Part shown: positions 24,022 to 32,930 of the stretch, piece by piece
How the letters are laid out: the number at the start of each line of letters is the position of its first letter
Position numbering within the stretch: position 1 is the stretch's first letter
Source: Clostridium sp. UBA4108
GTDB lineage: Bacteria; Bacillota; Clostridia; Clostridiales; Clostridiaceae
Assembly: GCA_002381695.1 (NCBI GenBank)
Contig: DFXM01000039.1
Span: 226,121-290,120 of the forward strand
Direction of reading: 5' to 3'
DNA length: 64,000 nt
Translations under genes and position numbers: made by a program
Notes under the pieces: model-generated
Databases searched by the model: none
What the model saw: the letters and a program-made list of their open reading frames with translations, nothing else
Told to the model about the DNA's origin: nothing

Positions 24022-25317
24022 ATGTATACTCCGAAATCGGAAGTATTATTAAAAAAAGCATATCAAGGAGATGTGTTTATTCCACAAAATGCTTTTAAAA
24101 GTGTTAAAGCAGCCATTAATGCTGGTGGACGAATTATTAAGGTCTGCGCAATTGGTGATAGTGTGACAGAGGGAGCAGATGTAAGCTTACAGGCTAACAA
24201 TGCCATAAATAGATTAGTTAATTTACTTAGGGATAGTATTGCAAATAAAGTTGATTTCAGAAACTATGCGGTAGGGGGAGCGGTATTAGCAAACTTTGTT
24301 AATAATAATTATATCAAGAGGCCATGGAGCGAGGGAAGAAGATGGCAAGATGCAGTAATGGCTTTTTCACCTGATTTATTAGTTGTAGCCTTTGGTGTTA
24401 ATGATGGAGCAAAACCCTATTTAGATTTTTATGAATATTTAAGAAGATTTCGTAATGAATTCTTACGAAAAATACCTAACACCTCAGTATTATTTATAAA
24501 TAATACTCAAGATGTTCATGAAAAGAATAGAATATATTTAGAATGGACAGCTAAATCCCAGGTTTATTTCTGTAGAGAATATAAGTATCCATGTATAAAT
24601 GCTAATAGGGTTTTCAATATACTTGGAAATGGAATAGATCTATATAGTTACATTGGAAAGCAACAACCAATGTACTTTGGTGAGTTTGTATCAGAATGGG
24701 ATGTGACTCCTACTGTAGTCAGGACCTATAATTATCTGACATTTACTGGCGATGGAAGCATAAGATATAAGACACCGGCACAGAATATACAATTCAATGC
24801 TATAGTGGATATAACTAAATATCAATCTATATTTCCAAGCAGATATGACCTTGGATTTAGAGAAAATTTAATTTTTGCTAATGTAATAGGCATAGTTGTG
24901 AGAATGGTTATAAAGACTGATAAAACAGTAGATTTTTATATTTCTCATGGGGTAAAGGGTGTATTAGCAGCTCAAAACTTTAGGGTGGGATCTATTTTCG
25001 ATTTAGAAATTAGATTTCATGACAATAGATTAACAATTCATATTGATAAAGGTCAGGTAATGGAGGCTATAATAAGTGATGCTGGATTTGAAGGGACTTT
25101 TTATATTAGATCTTTTCAAGAGGATAAGATATTGTTTAAAAATCCTGGTTTTCAATACACTCAATTTGAAGAGGGAGAACCTCTGTTTTCAATAGAAGAT
25201 TTATTGGGAGGAGTAGGGAATTTAGGAGGCAATGGTGTAAATCATTTACCAGACCATGCTTTTGGTCTTATATATCAAAGTGCAATTGAAAAGGTTGTTA
25301 GAGCTATTACACATTAA
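24022..25317 (+). CDS. SGNH/GDSL hydrolase with inserted beta domain
   Basis: A 431-residue SGNH-fold hydrolase, probably an esterase or deacetylase. Block I with the nucleophile is AIGDSVTEG (Ser47). The block II glycine is in NYAVGGAVL, and the block III asparagine is in VVAFGVNDG. The block V equivalent is only near the C-terminus: GVNHLPDHAFGLIYQ. Between blocks III and V a segment of about 150 residues (about 230-385) is rich in alternating beta-strand residues (IRYKTP, IVVRMVI, LTIHID), like a carbohydrate-binding or jelly-roll insert. The usual Asp of the Asp-x-x-His motif appears as Asn here. There is no signal peptide. GAAAGGGTG precedes the ATG. It is monocistronic. Confidence 0.75.
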   Translation: MYTPKSEVLLKKAYQGDVFIPQNAFKSVKAAINAGGRIIKVCAIGDSVTEGADVSLQANNAINRLVNLLRDSIANKVDFRNYAVGGAVLANFVNNNYIKRPWSEGRRWQDAVMAFSPDLLVVAFGVNDGAKPYLDFYEYLRRFRNEFLRKIPNTSVLFINNTQDVHEKNRIYLEWTAKSQVYFCREYKYPCINANRVFNILGNGIDLYSYIGKQQPMYFGEFVSEWDVTPTVVRTYNYLTFTGDGSIRYKTPAQNIQFNAIVDITKYQSIFPSRYDLGFRENLIFANVIGIVVRMVIKTDKTVDFYISHGVKGVLAAQNFRVGSIFDLEIRFHDNRLTIHIDKGQVMEAIISDAGFEGTFYIRSFQEDKILFKNPGFQYTQFEEGEPLFSIEDLLGGVGNLGGNGVNHLPDHAFGLIYQSAIEKVVRAITH

Positions 25318-25464
25318 ATTTAATAATAGAAATCAGAAGTTGAAAGGTATTGAAATAAGTTTAAATAAAATATAGTTCTCCATAAAATCCACACATATTT
25401 TTATTAGTATACTCTCATAGGGAATAATCCTTATAGTTAATATTAAACAGAGAGGTGTATTTTA

Positions 25465-25767
25465 ATGAAAATTTTAAAGACAGTAGGTACTTTGATGCTT
25501 GGTGCTGGAATACTTTTAGCAGGACAAAACTTATTAAATATAAATGAGAATTCATCTAAGGTAGATTCTGTGAATATATTTACTACATCAAATAAAGGAT
25601 ATTATGAGAGAGTAAGCGAAAATGATGATAACACAGATAAAGAAAAGGCGTATTTTGAAGAAATGTATAGACTTTGTCATGGCAATAATGGTGAAAATCA
25701 AGACTATAGAAACAATGGAATGATGAGAAATAGAATTTTAGATAATACTCCTTCAAGTGATCTTTAA
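25465..25767 (+). CDS. Small secreted protein of unknown function
   Basis: A 100-residue protein with an N-terminal signal or anchor (LKTVGTLMLGAGILLAG, residues 4-20), then a polar, Asn/Asp/Glu-rich body with a YFEEMYRLCHG segment near residues 63-73 containing the only Cys. It has GAGAGGTG upstream and a terminator downstream, so it is a genuine single-gene unit. No family is recognised. The Asn-rich composition fits a surface or spore-associated protein, but that is conjecture. Confidence 0.6.
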   Translation: MKILKTVGTLMLGAGILLAGQNLLNINENSSKVDSVNIFTTSNKGYYERVSENDDNTDKEKAYFEEMYRLCHGNNGENQDYRNNGMMRNRILDNTPSSDL

Positions 25768-25768
25768 A

Positions 25769-25813
25769 TATACTGAGGACCTAAAAGAATTAATTTTTAG
25801 GCCCTTAGTATAT
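25769..25813 (+). terminator. Hairpin terminator
   Basis: TATACTGAGG-CCTAAAA pairs with TTTTAGG-CCTTAGTATA with minor bulges, downstream of the small secreted protein gene. Confidence 0.65.
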
Positions 25814-25865
25814 TACTTTTAAACTGTTTATCAAAATTAATTTGCTAAAAATTTTATTTAGTGAG

Positions 25866-25915
25866 AAAAGAGATAAGTACCTAAGCAATTAACTGTTAAG
25901 GTACTTATCTCTTTT
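25866..25915. terminator. Bidirectional terminator
   Basis: AAAAGAGATAAGTACC and GGTACTTATCTCTTTT flank an 18-nt centre. It serves the convergent minus-strand membrane protein gene. Confidence 0.75.
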
Positions 25916-26171
25916 AATTATGGTTGGAAGATTTGCTTTCACAACAGCTAGAATCTCTCTTTTTGAACATAATAATTACCATAATAATCATCATTATTGG
26001 GCAAATGAATGGAGCTATTAGAGCTAATTCAGATGCAAGACTAGGGCTAAAGGATTTAATAAAAGGTAACATACCTATAATTAGAATTGGAGGCCCACAG
26101 CAAAGTATCATATGAAGTATATGTTTAAACCCTTTGTGTTTATTTGAATTATTGTTTTCATGACAACTCAT
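25914..26171 (-). CDS. Small Cys/His-containing membrane protein
   Basis: An 85-residue protein with a His/Asn-rich N-terminus (MSCHENNNSNKHKGFKH), two membrane segments (ILHMILCCGPPILIIGMLPF near residues 19-38; LIAPFICPIMMIIMVIIMF near 51-69) and a Cys/Ser tail (DSSCCESKSSNHN). CCGPP in the first helix and Cys pairs at both ends suggest metal or thiol chemistry. The layout resembles small DUF2933-like proteins, but no family is confirmed. ATAAGGAGG lies upstream of the ATG, which makes a real gene likely. Confidence 0.65.
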   Translation of the reverse strand: MSCHENNNSNKHKGFKHILHMILCCGPPILIIGMLPFIKSFSPSLASELALIAPFICPIMMIIMVIIMFKKRDSSCCESKSSNHN

Positions 26172-26424
26172 TTAAAATCCTCCTTATAAATAATAACCAA
26201 ATTATATGTAAGGGATGTGTGAATTTTATGGAGAAGTATATAGTCTATATAAAAATAAAAACATAGATACAAAAAGAATTGTATGTGGAATATATTTTAA
26301 AATTTAACTCTTAGAGTTATAATTGAGAAAAGTATGAATGTTAATAGGGAAGTAGAACTGTGTCTGGATTATTTAGGTATAATATTTAAGTTTTGAAACT
26401 ATTAACATAAGAGGGGGATATATT

Positions 26425-27936
26425 ATGGTAAGAGAATACGATGAAAAAATTGACGAGTTAAAAAAAATAATTAAAAAGATAAGTTATTTATCACAAGCAG
26501 CTGGTTTAGCTCACTGGGATATGGCTGTTAATATGCCCAAGGATGCAGGAGAAAGTAGAGGTAATATGCTTGGATATTTATCCTCAGAAATCTATAAACT
26601 AATAACTAGTGATAGTGTTAAAGAATTAATTTCTTCTCTGGAAAACCAAAAGGGACTAACTGAATTTGAAAAAGCTATGATATTAAACTTAAGAGATGAA
26701 TACAATAAAACGAAGAAAATTCCAGAAGATATATATACTGAGTATACTATAGAAGCTGTGAAATCAAATTTAGCATGGGAAGAAGCTAAAAATAAATCAG
26801 ATTTTTCTATATTCCAGCCGCATTTAGAAAAAATGGTTGAATACAAGAGAAAATTTGCAGAGTTTTATGGTTATGAAAAACATCCTTATGATGCACTTTT
26901 AAATGAATATGAAATGGGAATCACTGTGGAAAAATTAGACAAGGTATTTGGTGAATTAAGAGATGCCATAGTAGATATTTTAAGAAGAATTGAAAATAGT
27001 AGCAATGAAATAGATGATTCTATTCTATATGGGAACTTTAGTATAGATATACAGAAAGATTTTGAAAAGTATCTTCTTGATTTAATAGATTATGATTATA
27101 AAAATAGAGGTAGAATAGACAGCTCAGAGCATCCTTTTACAACTAACTTTGGAAATAAGGATGTTAGAATAACTAATCATTATCATGAGGATAATTTTAT
27201 TAGTTCAATGTATAGTGCAATTCATGAAGGTGGACATGCTATATATGAGCAGCAGATTGAGGATGAACTGGAAAACTATGGACTTCAAGGTGGAGCATCT
27301 ATGGGAATTCATGAATCTCAATCAAGATTCTATGAAAATATTATTGGAAAAAGTAAAGAATTTATAACTTATATTTATCCAGAATTTCAAAAGAGATTTA
27401 AGGGTTTTGAGAATGTAGATAGCAGAGAGTTTTATAAAATGATTAATAAAGTAAATCCTTCACTAATAAGAACTGAATCAGATGAATTAACATATAGCTT
27501 ACATGTAATCATCAGATATGAGATAGAAAAAGATTTAATAACAGGTAAAATAGATGTAAAGGATTTGCCAGAAATATGGAATACCAAGTATGAAGAATAT
27601 CTAGGAATAAGACCAGCTAAGGATAGTGAAGGGGTACTTCAAGATGTCCATTGGTCCGATGGTAGCTTTGGATATTTTCCAAGTTATGCATTAGGAAACA
27701 TTTATGGACTACAATTTTTAAATGTAATGATAGAGGATATTCCAAAGGTATATAGTGAAATTGAAAAAGGGGAGCTTACTGAAATTAAAGCATGGTTGAA
27801 AGCAAATATCCACAGATATGGTCAAGTATACAAACCAATGGATTTACTAAAGAAAGTAACTGGAGAAGAATTAAATTCTAAATACTTTATAGAATATTTA
27901 AGAGAAAAGTATTCGAATATATACAATTTGCAGTAG
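26425..27936 (+). CDS. Carboxypeptidase M32 (Taq type)
   Basis: A 503-residue zinc metallocarboxypeptidase that removes C-terminal residues from peptides in the cytoplasm. The zinc site is His267-Glu268-x-x-His271 in HEGGHAIYEQ, followed by a downstream ligand in IHESQSRFYEN. The family's other blocks are present: AHWDMAVNMPKDAGESRG at the start, HPFTTNFGNKDVRITNHY, IRTESDELTYSLHVIIRYE, and GVLQDVHWSDGSFGYFPSYALG. The length is normal for M32. AGGGGG precedes the ATG. It is a single gene, probably used in peptide catabolism. Confidence 0.95.
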   Translation: MVREYDEKIDELKKIIKKISYLSQAAGLAHWDMAVNMPKDAGESRGNMLGYLSSEIYKLITSDSVKELISSLENQKGLTEFEKAMILNLRDEYNKTKKIPEDIYTEYTIEAVKSNLAWEEAKNKSDFSIFQPHLEKMVEYKRKFAEFYGYEKHPYDALLNEYEMGITVEKLDKVFGELRDAIVDILRRIENSSNEIDDSILYGNFSIDIQKDFEKYLLDLIDYDYKNRGRIDSSEHPFTTNFGNKDVRITNHYHEDNFISSMYSAIHEGGHAIYEQQIEDELENYGLQGGASMGIHESQSRFYENIIGKSKEFITYIYPEFQKRFKGFENVDSREFYKMINKVNPSLIRTESDELTYSLHVIIRYEIEKDLITGKIDVKDLPEIWNTKYEEYLGIRPAKDSEGVLQDVHWSDGSFGYFPSYALGNIYGLQFLNVMIEDIPKVYSEIEKGELTEIKAWLKANIHRYGQVYKPMDLLKKVTGEELNSKYFIEYLREKYSNIYNLQ

Positions 27937-27987
27937 TGTATTTATTCATATAAACTGCAAATTTAATAAAAAACATAGAAAATATTG

Positions 27988-28015
27988 TTGACAAGTGTGG
28001 TTATTATGCTAAAAT
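27988..28015 (+). promoter_or_regulatory. Promoter of the small ORF at 28.1 kb
   Basis: TTGACA at 27988-27993 and TAAAAT at 28010-28015, with a 16-nt spacer, lie about 64 nt upstream of an ATG with a strong ribosome site. Confidence 0.6.
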
Positions 28016-28078
28016 AACAATAAATATGATTTCAAAATATTTAACATTAGTTATATTTATTGAATTTGGAGGTTTATT

Positions 28079-28256
28079 ATGAAAAATATCATTGGAAAGG
28101 GAATAGGCAGAAAATTTGGTTTTTACTTTAACTGGGGCTTTTTTTACTTTAGCGCTGGGTACTTTTTCTGCAAAAAAATATTTCACATTTTCAATGAGTT
28201 TAATAAATCCAGAATTATTTTATATAGACAACCTATATATGAATAATGTTATATAA
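28079..28256 (+). pseudogene. Small membrane protein, apparently frameshifted
   Basis: The ATG at 28079 follows TTTGGAGG at ideal spacing and begins MKNIIGKGIGRK. Continuing in frame gives 55 residues full of Phe/Tyr, ending at 28246. If one extra T near 28115 is skipped, the reading instead becomes LVFTLTGAFFTLALGTF, a natural transmembrane helix, then SAKKYFTFSMSLINPELF, ending TAA 28254-28256. The second reading looks far more protein-like, so I infer a +1 frameshift from mutation or a sequencing error. A promoter and terminator frame it. The family is unknown. Confidence 0.5.
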
Positions 28257-28270
28257 AAGTGGTTTATTTA

Positions 28271-28297
28271 TAAGGCTCATTAGAGCCTTATTTTTTT
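28271..28297 (+). terminator. Rho-independent terminator
   Basis: TAAGGCT pairs with AGCCTTA and is followed directly by seven T, downstream of the small ORF. Confidence 0.88.
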
Positions 28298-28436
28298 ACA
28301 TCTATTTTAGTAAAAAATAGAATTATAACCTTAATATGTATGGAGGGTAACTAAAAGCACCTTACTTATTATTAAGTTAACTCAATAATTGATCTTTTTA
28401 AACATGACTAATATAAAAAACTAAGGAGGATATATT

Positions 28437-29450
28437 ATGATAGTTATTATGAGAGCAGGTACACCTAAGGAAGAAATAATAAAATTGAAAGAGAGGATTG
28501 AAAGAGAGAATTGTATGGCAAGTATAGTAGAAGGGGAAAGCTATACGGTGTTAGGCCTTGTAGGAGATACTACAAGAATAGATTCTAGCAAAATAGAGGC
28601 TAATGAATTTGTTGAAAGGGTTACTAAAGTTCAACAGCCCTATAAATTATCTAATAGATTATTTCATCCACATAATACAGTAGTTCAAGTAGGAAATCAG
28701 ACCATAGGTGGAGAAAAAATAGCACTTATGGCTGGACCTTGCTCAGTAGAGAGCGAAGAACAAATAGTTGAAATTGCAAAAAGTGTAAAGGCCAGTGGTG
28801 CAGGATTTTTACGAGGGGGAGCATTTAAACCAAGGACATCTCCTTATAGTTTTCAAGGTTTAAAGGAAGAAGGTTTAGAACTTTTAAAAACAGCTAAAAA
28901 GGCCACAGGACTTCCTATTGTAACAGAGATTATGTCACCAAACATGATTGATAGGTTTGTACAGGATGTAGATGTAATACAGGTTGGAGCAAGAAACATG
29001 CAAAACTTTGATCTTTTAAAAGAACTTGGAAAAACTAATAAGCCAATACTTTTAAAGAGAGGAATTTCAGCTACTATTGAAGAATTTATAATGTCAGCAG
29101 AGTACATAATGTCAGAAGGAAATCAAAATGTTATTTTGTGTGAAAGAGGTATAAGAACCTATGAGACCTTCACCAGAAACACACTGGATTTAAGTGCCAT
29201 ACCAATATTAAAAAAGTTCACCCATCTTCCAGTAATTGTTGATCCAAGCCATGCAGCAGGTCTTTGGTGGATGGTAGAGCCACTTTCAAAAGCTGCCATT
29301 GCAGTAGGAGCAGATGGACTTATAATTGAAGTGCACAATGACCCTGCTAACGCAAAATGTGATGGACAGCAATCCATAACGCCAGAGAGATTTAATGAAC
29401 TTATAGTAAAACTTAGAAAAATAGCTGAAATTGAAAATAGAATAATTTAG
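28437..29450 (+). CDS. aroF: 3-deoxy-7-phosphoheptulonate (DAHP) synthase
   Basis: A 337-residue enzyme for the first step of the shikimate pathway, joining phosphoenolpyruvate and erythrose 4-phosphate. It is the type I-beta form: an N-terminal ferredoxin-like (ACT-like) regulatory domain of about 70 residues (VIMRAGTPKEEIIKLKERIE), then the KDPG-aldolase-like barrel. Barrel motifs are MAGPCSVESEEQ, FLRGGAFKPRTSPYSFQG, DVIQVGARNMQNFDLL, LKRGI, LCERGIRTYE and VDPSHAAG. The N-terminal domain suggests feedback inhibition by aromatic amino acids, as in the T. maritima enzyme. AAGGAGG precedes the start. It leads an operon of six aromatic genes. I saw no T-box motif in its leader. Confidence 0.95.
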   Translation: MIVIMRAGTPKEEIIKLKERIERENCMASIVEGESYTVLGLVGDTTRIDSSKIEANEFVERVTKVQQPYKLSNRLFHPHNTVVQVGNQTIGGEKIALMAGPCSVESEEQIVEIAKSVKASGAGFLRGGAFKPRTSPYSFQGLKEEGLELLKTAKKATGLPIVTEIMSPNMIDRFVQDVDVIQVGARNMQNFDLLKELGKTNKPILLKRGISATIEEFIMSAEYIMSEGNQNVILCERGIRTYETFTRNTLDLSAIPILKKFTHLPVIVDPSHAAGLWWMVEPLSKAAIAVGADGLIIEVHNDPANAKCDGQQSITPERFNELIVKLRKIAEIENRII

Positions 29451-29472
29451 AAATTAAGGAATGATGTTTTAA

Positions 29473-30534
29473 ATGAAAAAAATCAATATAGACCTTGAAA
29501 AGAATAGCTATACTATTTATATTGAAAAAAATCTATTGTCCAATGTTGGACAATATTTAAAGGAAAATTTTGGTCCTAGGAAAATAGCAGTTATTACTGA
29601 TGAAAATGTTGAGGGATTATATGGAGAAAGGCTTAAGCAAACCATTAAAACTAGTGGATTTAATCCTAGGATTATAACTGTAAAACCTGGTGAAGAAAGT
29701 AAAACTATTAGAAGCCTAGAGGAGGTATATAGACAGCTTTCTGAATTTAATATCACTAGAAATGATTTAATCCTGACTTTGGGAGGGGGCGTAGTTGGTG
29801 ATTTAGGTGGCTTTGCTGCTTCAACCTATTTAAGAGGGGTGCCATATATACAAATACCTACCTCTCTTTTAGCTCAAGTTGATAGTAGTGTTGGTGGAAA
29901 GGTAGCAGTAGACTTACCTTGGGGGAAGAATTTAGTTGGAAGCTTTTATCATCCCAAAGCAGTGTTTATTGATCCAGAGTTACTAAAGACCCTAGATGAA
30001 AGATTCCTTTGTGATGGTTTGGCAGAGGTAATAAAATATGGATGTATAGAGGATGTGGAAATACTAAGTACTCTATTAAGTTATAAAGGGAAGAAAGAAC
30101 TTTTAGAGAATATTGAGAATATAATTTTCACTTGTTGTAATATAAAAAAGCACATTGTAGAGATTGATGAAAAGGATTTTGGAAAGAGAATGATTCTGAA
30201 CTTTGGTCATACTATAGGTCATGCCATAGAGCAATATTTTAATTATGAAAGATATACCCATGGAGAGGCAGTGGCCATAGGTATGATGGAGATAAGTAAA
30301 AAGGGTGAAGAATTAGGAATCACAGAAAAAGGCACTTCAAGAAAAATAGAAGAGGTACTCAAAAAATGTAAACTTCCGTACAAAATGCCTGAAGTTGATA
30401 GAACAAGTATAATTAAAGCCATGACTTTAGATAAGAAAACCATGGGGGAAAACATTAATTTAATTTTATTAGTGGATTTAGGTCATGTGATAATTAAAAA
30501 AGTAGAAATTAAAGATATAGAAAAGTATATTTAA
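29473..30534 (+). CDS. aroB: 3-dehydroquinate synthase
   Basis: A 353-residue NAD- and metal-dependent enzyme that cyclises DAHP to 3-dehydroquinate. Motifs seen: AVITDENV, PGEESKTI, the NAD-binding LTLGGGVVGDLGGFAASTYLRG, PTSLLAQVDSSVGGKVAVD, GLAEVIKYG (metal ligand Glu) and the metal histidines in LNFGHTIGHAIE and YTHGEAVAIG. It follows aroF by 22 nt and precedes aroA by 25 nt. The ribosome site AAGGA is 13 nt from the ATG, somewhat long, suggesting re-initiation from aroF. Confidence 0.95.
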   Translation: MKKINIDLEKNSYTIYIEKNLLSNVGQYLKENFGPRKIAVITDENVEGLYGERLKQTIKTSGFNPRIITVKPGEESKTIRSLEEVYRQLSEFNITRNDLILTLGGGVVGDLGGFAASTYLRGVPYIQIPTSLLAQVDSSVGGKVAVDLPWGKNLVGSFYHPKAVFIDPELLKTLDERFLCDGLAEVIKYGCIEDVEILSTLLSYKGKKELLENIENIIFTCCNIKKHIVEIDEKDFGKRMILNFGHTIGHAIEQYFNYERYTHGEAVAIGMMEISKKGEELGITEKGTSRKIEEVLKKCKLPYKMPEVDRTSIIKAMTLDKKTMGENINLILLVDLGHVIIKKVEIKDIEKYI

Positions 30535-30559
30535 TATTTATCATATCTAAATAGAGAGG

Positions 30560-31861
30560 ATGAAAAAGAAGCTTATGAAGGATATAGTAATCAATCCTAA
30601 AATGCTTAATGGAAAAATAATTATTCCATCATCGAAGAGTCTTTGTCATAGAGCTATAATTTGTGCAGGGCTTTCAAAGGTACATAGCCATATAAGTAAT
30701 GTGATATTTTCCAAGGATATAGAAGCTACCTGTGGAGCAATGAGTGCCCTAGGTGTGAACATAGATATAAAAGAAGGAAACACAAATCTTTTAGTAAAGG
30801 GAGTAGAAAACTTAAATTCTAATAAGATAAATATTAATTGCTTTGAATCTGGATCTACCCTTAGATTTTTTATTCCCATTGCTTGCACTACAGGTGGAGA
30901 GGTAACCTTTAAGGGGGAGGGTAAGCTTGTAGAAAGGCCCTTGGAGGATTATTATAGTATATTTAAAGAGCAAGGAATTAAGTATAGTAATCATGAAGGA
31001 AAGCTCCCTTTAAGCATAAACGGAAAATTATCACCTGGTGAATATAAGGTTAAGGGAGATGTGAGTTCTCAATTTATCACAGGCCTACTTTTTGCATTAC
31101 CACTACTTACATCAGATTCTAAAATAATTGTGACTACAGAGTTAGAATCTAAGGGATATATAGACTTAACCTTAGATATGTTAAAAAACTTTTCAGTACA
31201 GGTGGAAAATAGAGGTTATAGAGAGTTTATAATCAAAGGAAATCAACAATATAGTGCAAGAGATTATAGAGTTGAGGGAGATTTTTCTCAGGTAGCATTT
31301 TGGTTAGTAGCAGGGGCTTTAGGTGGCAATATAGACTGTGAAGGAATCAATGTAAATTCTCTTCAAGGAGATAAGGTAATAATAGATATAATAGAGAAAA
31401 TGGGTGGTAAGATTACCATAGAGGGAGATAAAATAAAAGCCAGTCCAAAGAACCTTAAAGCCACAGTAATTGATGTTTCTCAATGTCCTGATCTTGTACC
31501 TATAGTTGCAGTTTTAGGCGCATTAAGTAAAGGTACTACTGAAATAATAAATGGTGCTAGGGTTAGATTTAAAGAGTCAGATAGATTGAAGGCTATAACC
31601 ACAGAACTTAATAAAATAGGAGCTAATATTGAAGAGAGAGAAGCTGGGCTTATAATAAGAGGAGTGGAAGCCTTTAAAGGTGGAATAGTAAACAGCTGGA
31701 ATGATCATCGTATTGCTATGGCATTAGCCATTGCTTCTATGAGATGTACAGAACCATTAATAATTGAAGGAGCACAAAGTGTGAATAAATCTTATCCTAA
31801 TTTTTGGAAGGATTTTATTAAACTCGGGGGTGATTTAAATGAGTGGAACATGGGGAAATAA
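30560..31861 (+). CDS. aroA: 3-phosphoshikimate 1-carboxyvinyltransferase (EPSP synthase)
   Basis: A 433-residue enolpyruvyl transferase of the shikimate pathway. Motifs: IPSSKSLCHRAIICAGL (PEP/S3P site), FESGSTLRFFIPIA (S3P loop), GDVSSQFITGLLFALP, and the C-terminal RVRFKESDRLKAI and WNDHRIAMALAIAS. The position of the glyphosate-contact glycine reads FESGSTLRF, where class I enzymes have LGNAGTAMR, so glyphosate tolerance cannot be excluded. The start is ambiguous: 30560 has GAGAGG directly abutting it, while the in-frame ATG at 30575 gives a length closer to clostridial homologues. It overlaps aroC by 23 nt. Confidence 0.93.
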   Translation: MKKKLMKDIVINPKMLNGKIIIPSSKSLCHRAIICAGLSKVHSHISNVIFSKDIEATCGAMSALGVNIDIKEGNTNLLVKGVENLNSNKININCFESGSTLRFFIPIACTTGGEVTFKGEGKLVERPLEDYYSIFKEQGIKYSNHEGKLPLSINGKLSPGEYKVKGDVSSQFITGLLFALPLLTSDSKIIVTTELESKGYIDLTLDMLKNFSVQVENRGYREFIIKGNQQYSARDYRVEGDFSQVAFWLVAGALGGNIDCEGINVNSLQGDKVIIDIIEKMGGKITIEGDKIKASPKNLKATVIDVSQCPDLVPIVAVLGALSKGTTEIINGARVRFKESDRLKAITTELNKIGANIEEREAGLIIRGVEAFKGGIVNSWNDHRIAMALAIASMRCTEPLIIEGAQSVNKSYPNFWKDFIKLGGDLNEWNMGK

Positions 31862-32909
31862 AATAAAGCTTTCAATTTTTGGAGAATCCCATGGAGAAGG
31901 TATAGGAATAACTATAGATGGATTAGAGCCTGGTATAGAATTAGATTTAGAATATATAAAACAGGAAATGAGTAGAAGAGCTCCAGGAAATAGTAGCTTA
32001 TCAACTCCTAGAAAAGAGGGTGATGAATTTAAAATACTAAGTGGATATTTTAACGGTAAAACCACAGGTACACCACTAGCCATGGTAATTTATAATAGTA
32101 ATCAACATTCAAAGGATTATGAGAAAACTAAAGATTTAATGAGGCCAAGTCATGGGGACTTTACAGGCTATATAAAATATGGTGGCTTCAATGATTATAG
32201 AGGAGGGGGACATTTCTCAGGCAGAATTACAGCACCCTTAGTATTTGCAGGAGCTATATGTAAACAGATATTAAGAAAAAAAGGCATAATTATTGGAGGT
32301 CACATAAAATCTATTGGAGATATAGAAGATAAATCCTTTGAGTTATCTCATATAAGTGAAGAAAGCCTAAAAGAATTAGTTAAAGATAGATTTCCATTAT
32401 TAAACTCACAATTAAGGGATAATATGAAAAATGAAATACTTAAGGCTAGAGAGGATAAGGATTCTATAGGTGGAGTTATAGAGGTGGCAGCAATAAATCT
32501 ACCTATAGGTCTTGGAGAACCATTTTTTAATTCAATAGAAAGTAACTTAGCTCAACTACTTTTTTCAATTCCAGGAATAAAAGGTGTGGAGTTTGGGTTA
32601 GGTTTTGATATTACCAAAATGAGAGGGTCTCAAGCTAATGATGAATATTATATTGCTGAGGATGGAATAGAGACCTATAGTAATAACAATGGAGGAGTAC
32701 TAGGGGGAATAACAAATGGCATGCCATTTGTTTTTAGAACTGCTATAAAACCCACTCCTTCTATAGGAAAAACTCAGAGAACTATAGATATTAAAAAGGG
32801 AGAAAATAGTGAAATAGAAATAGTAGGAAGACACGACCCATGTATTGTATTAAGAGCAATACCTGTAGTAGAGGCAGTGGCCGCTATAGCTATTTTGGAT
32901 TTCATTTAA
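31839..32909 (+). CDS. aroC: Chorismate synthase
   Basis: A 356-residue FMN-dependent enzyme that converts EPSP to chorismate. Signatures: LSIFGESHGEGIGITIDGLEPG near the start, MSRRAPGNSSLSTPRKEGDE, RPSHGDFTGYIKYGG, DYRGGGHFSGRITAPLVFAGA, GVEFGLGFDITKMRGSQAND and NNGGVLGGITNGMP, ending GRHDPCIVLRAIPVVEA. The ATG lies within the last codons of aroA behind GGGGGTG, so translation is coupled. pheA follows 21 nt downstream. Confidence 0.95.
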   Translation: MSGTWGNKIKLSIFGESHGEGIGITIDGLEPGIELDLEYIKQEMSRRAPGNSSLSTPRKEGDEFKILSGYFNGKTTGTPLAMVIYNSNQHSKDYEKTKDLMRPSHGDFTGYIKYGGFNDYRGGGHFSGRITAPLVFAGAICKQILRKKGIIIGGHIKSIGDIEDKSFELSHISEESLKELVKDRFPLLNSQLRDNMKNEILKAREDKDSIGGVIEVAAINLPIGLGEPFFNSIESNLAQLLFSIPGIKGVEFGLGFDITKMRGSQANDEYYIAEDGIETYSNNNGGVLGGITNGMPFVFRTAIKPTPSIGKTQRTIDIKKGENSEIEIVGRHDPCIVLRAIPVVEAVAAIAILDFI

Positions 32910-32930
32910 TTAAAAAAGGGGGGACATAAA

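Noticed and set aside
28004..28186. 60-residue minus-strand ORF over the small ORF at 28.1 kb
   Set aside because: It has no ribosome site, and the plus strand carries a promoter, a perfect ribosome site and a terminator.
28298..28436. Possible T-box leader before aroF
   Set aside because: There is no T-box motif (TGGNACCGCG) or specifier stem; the region is too short for a T-box.
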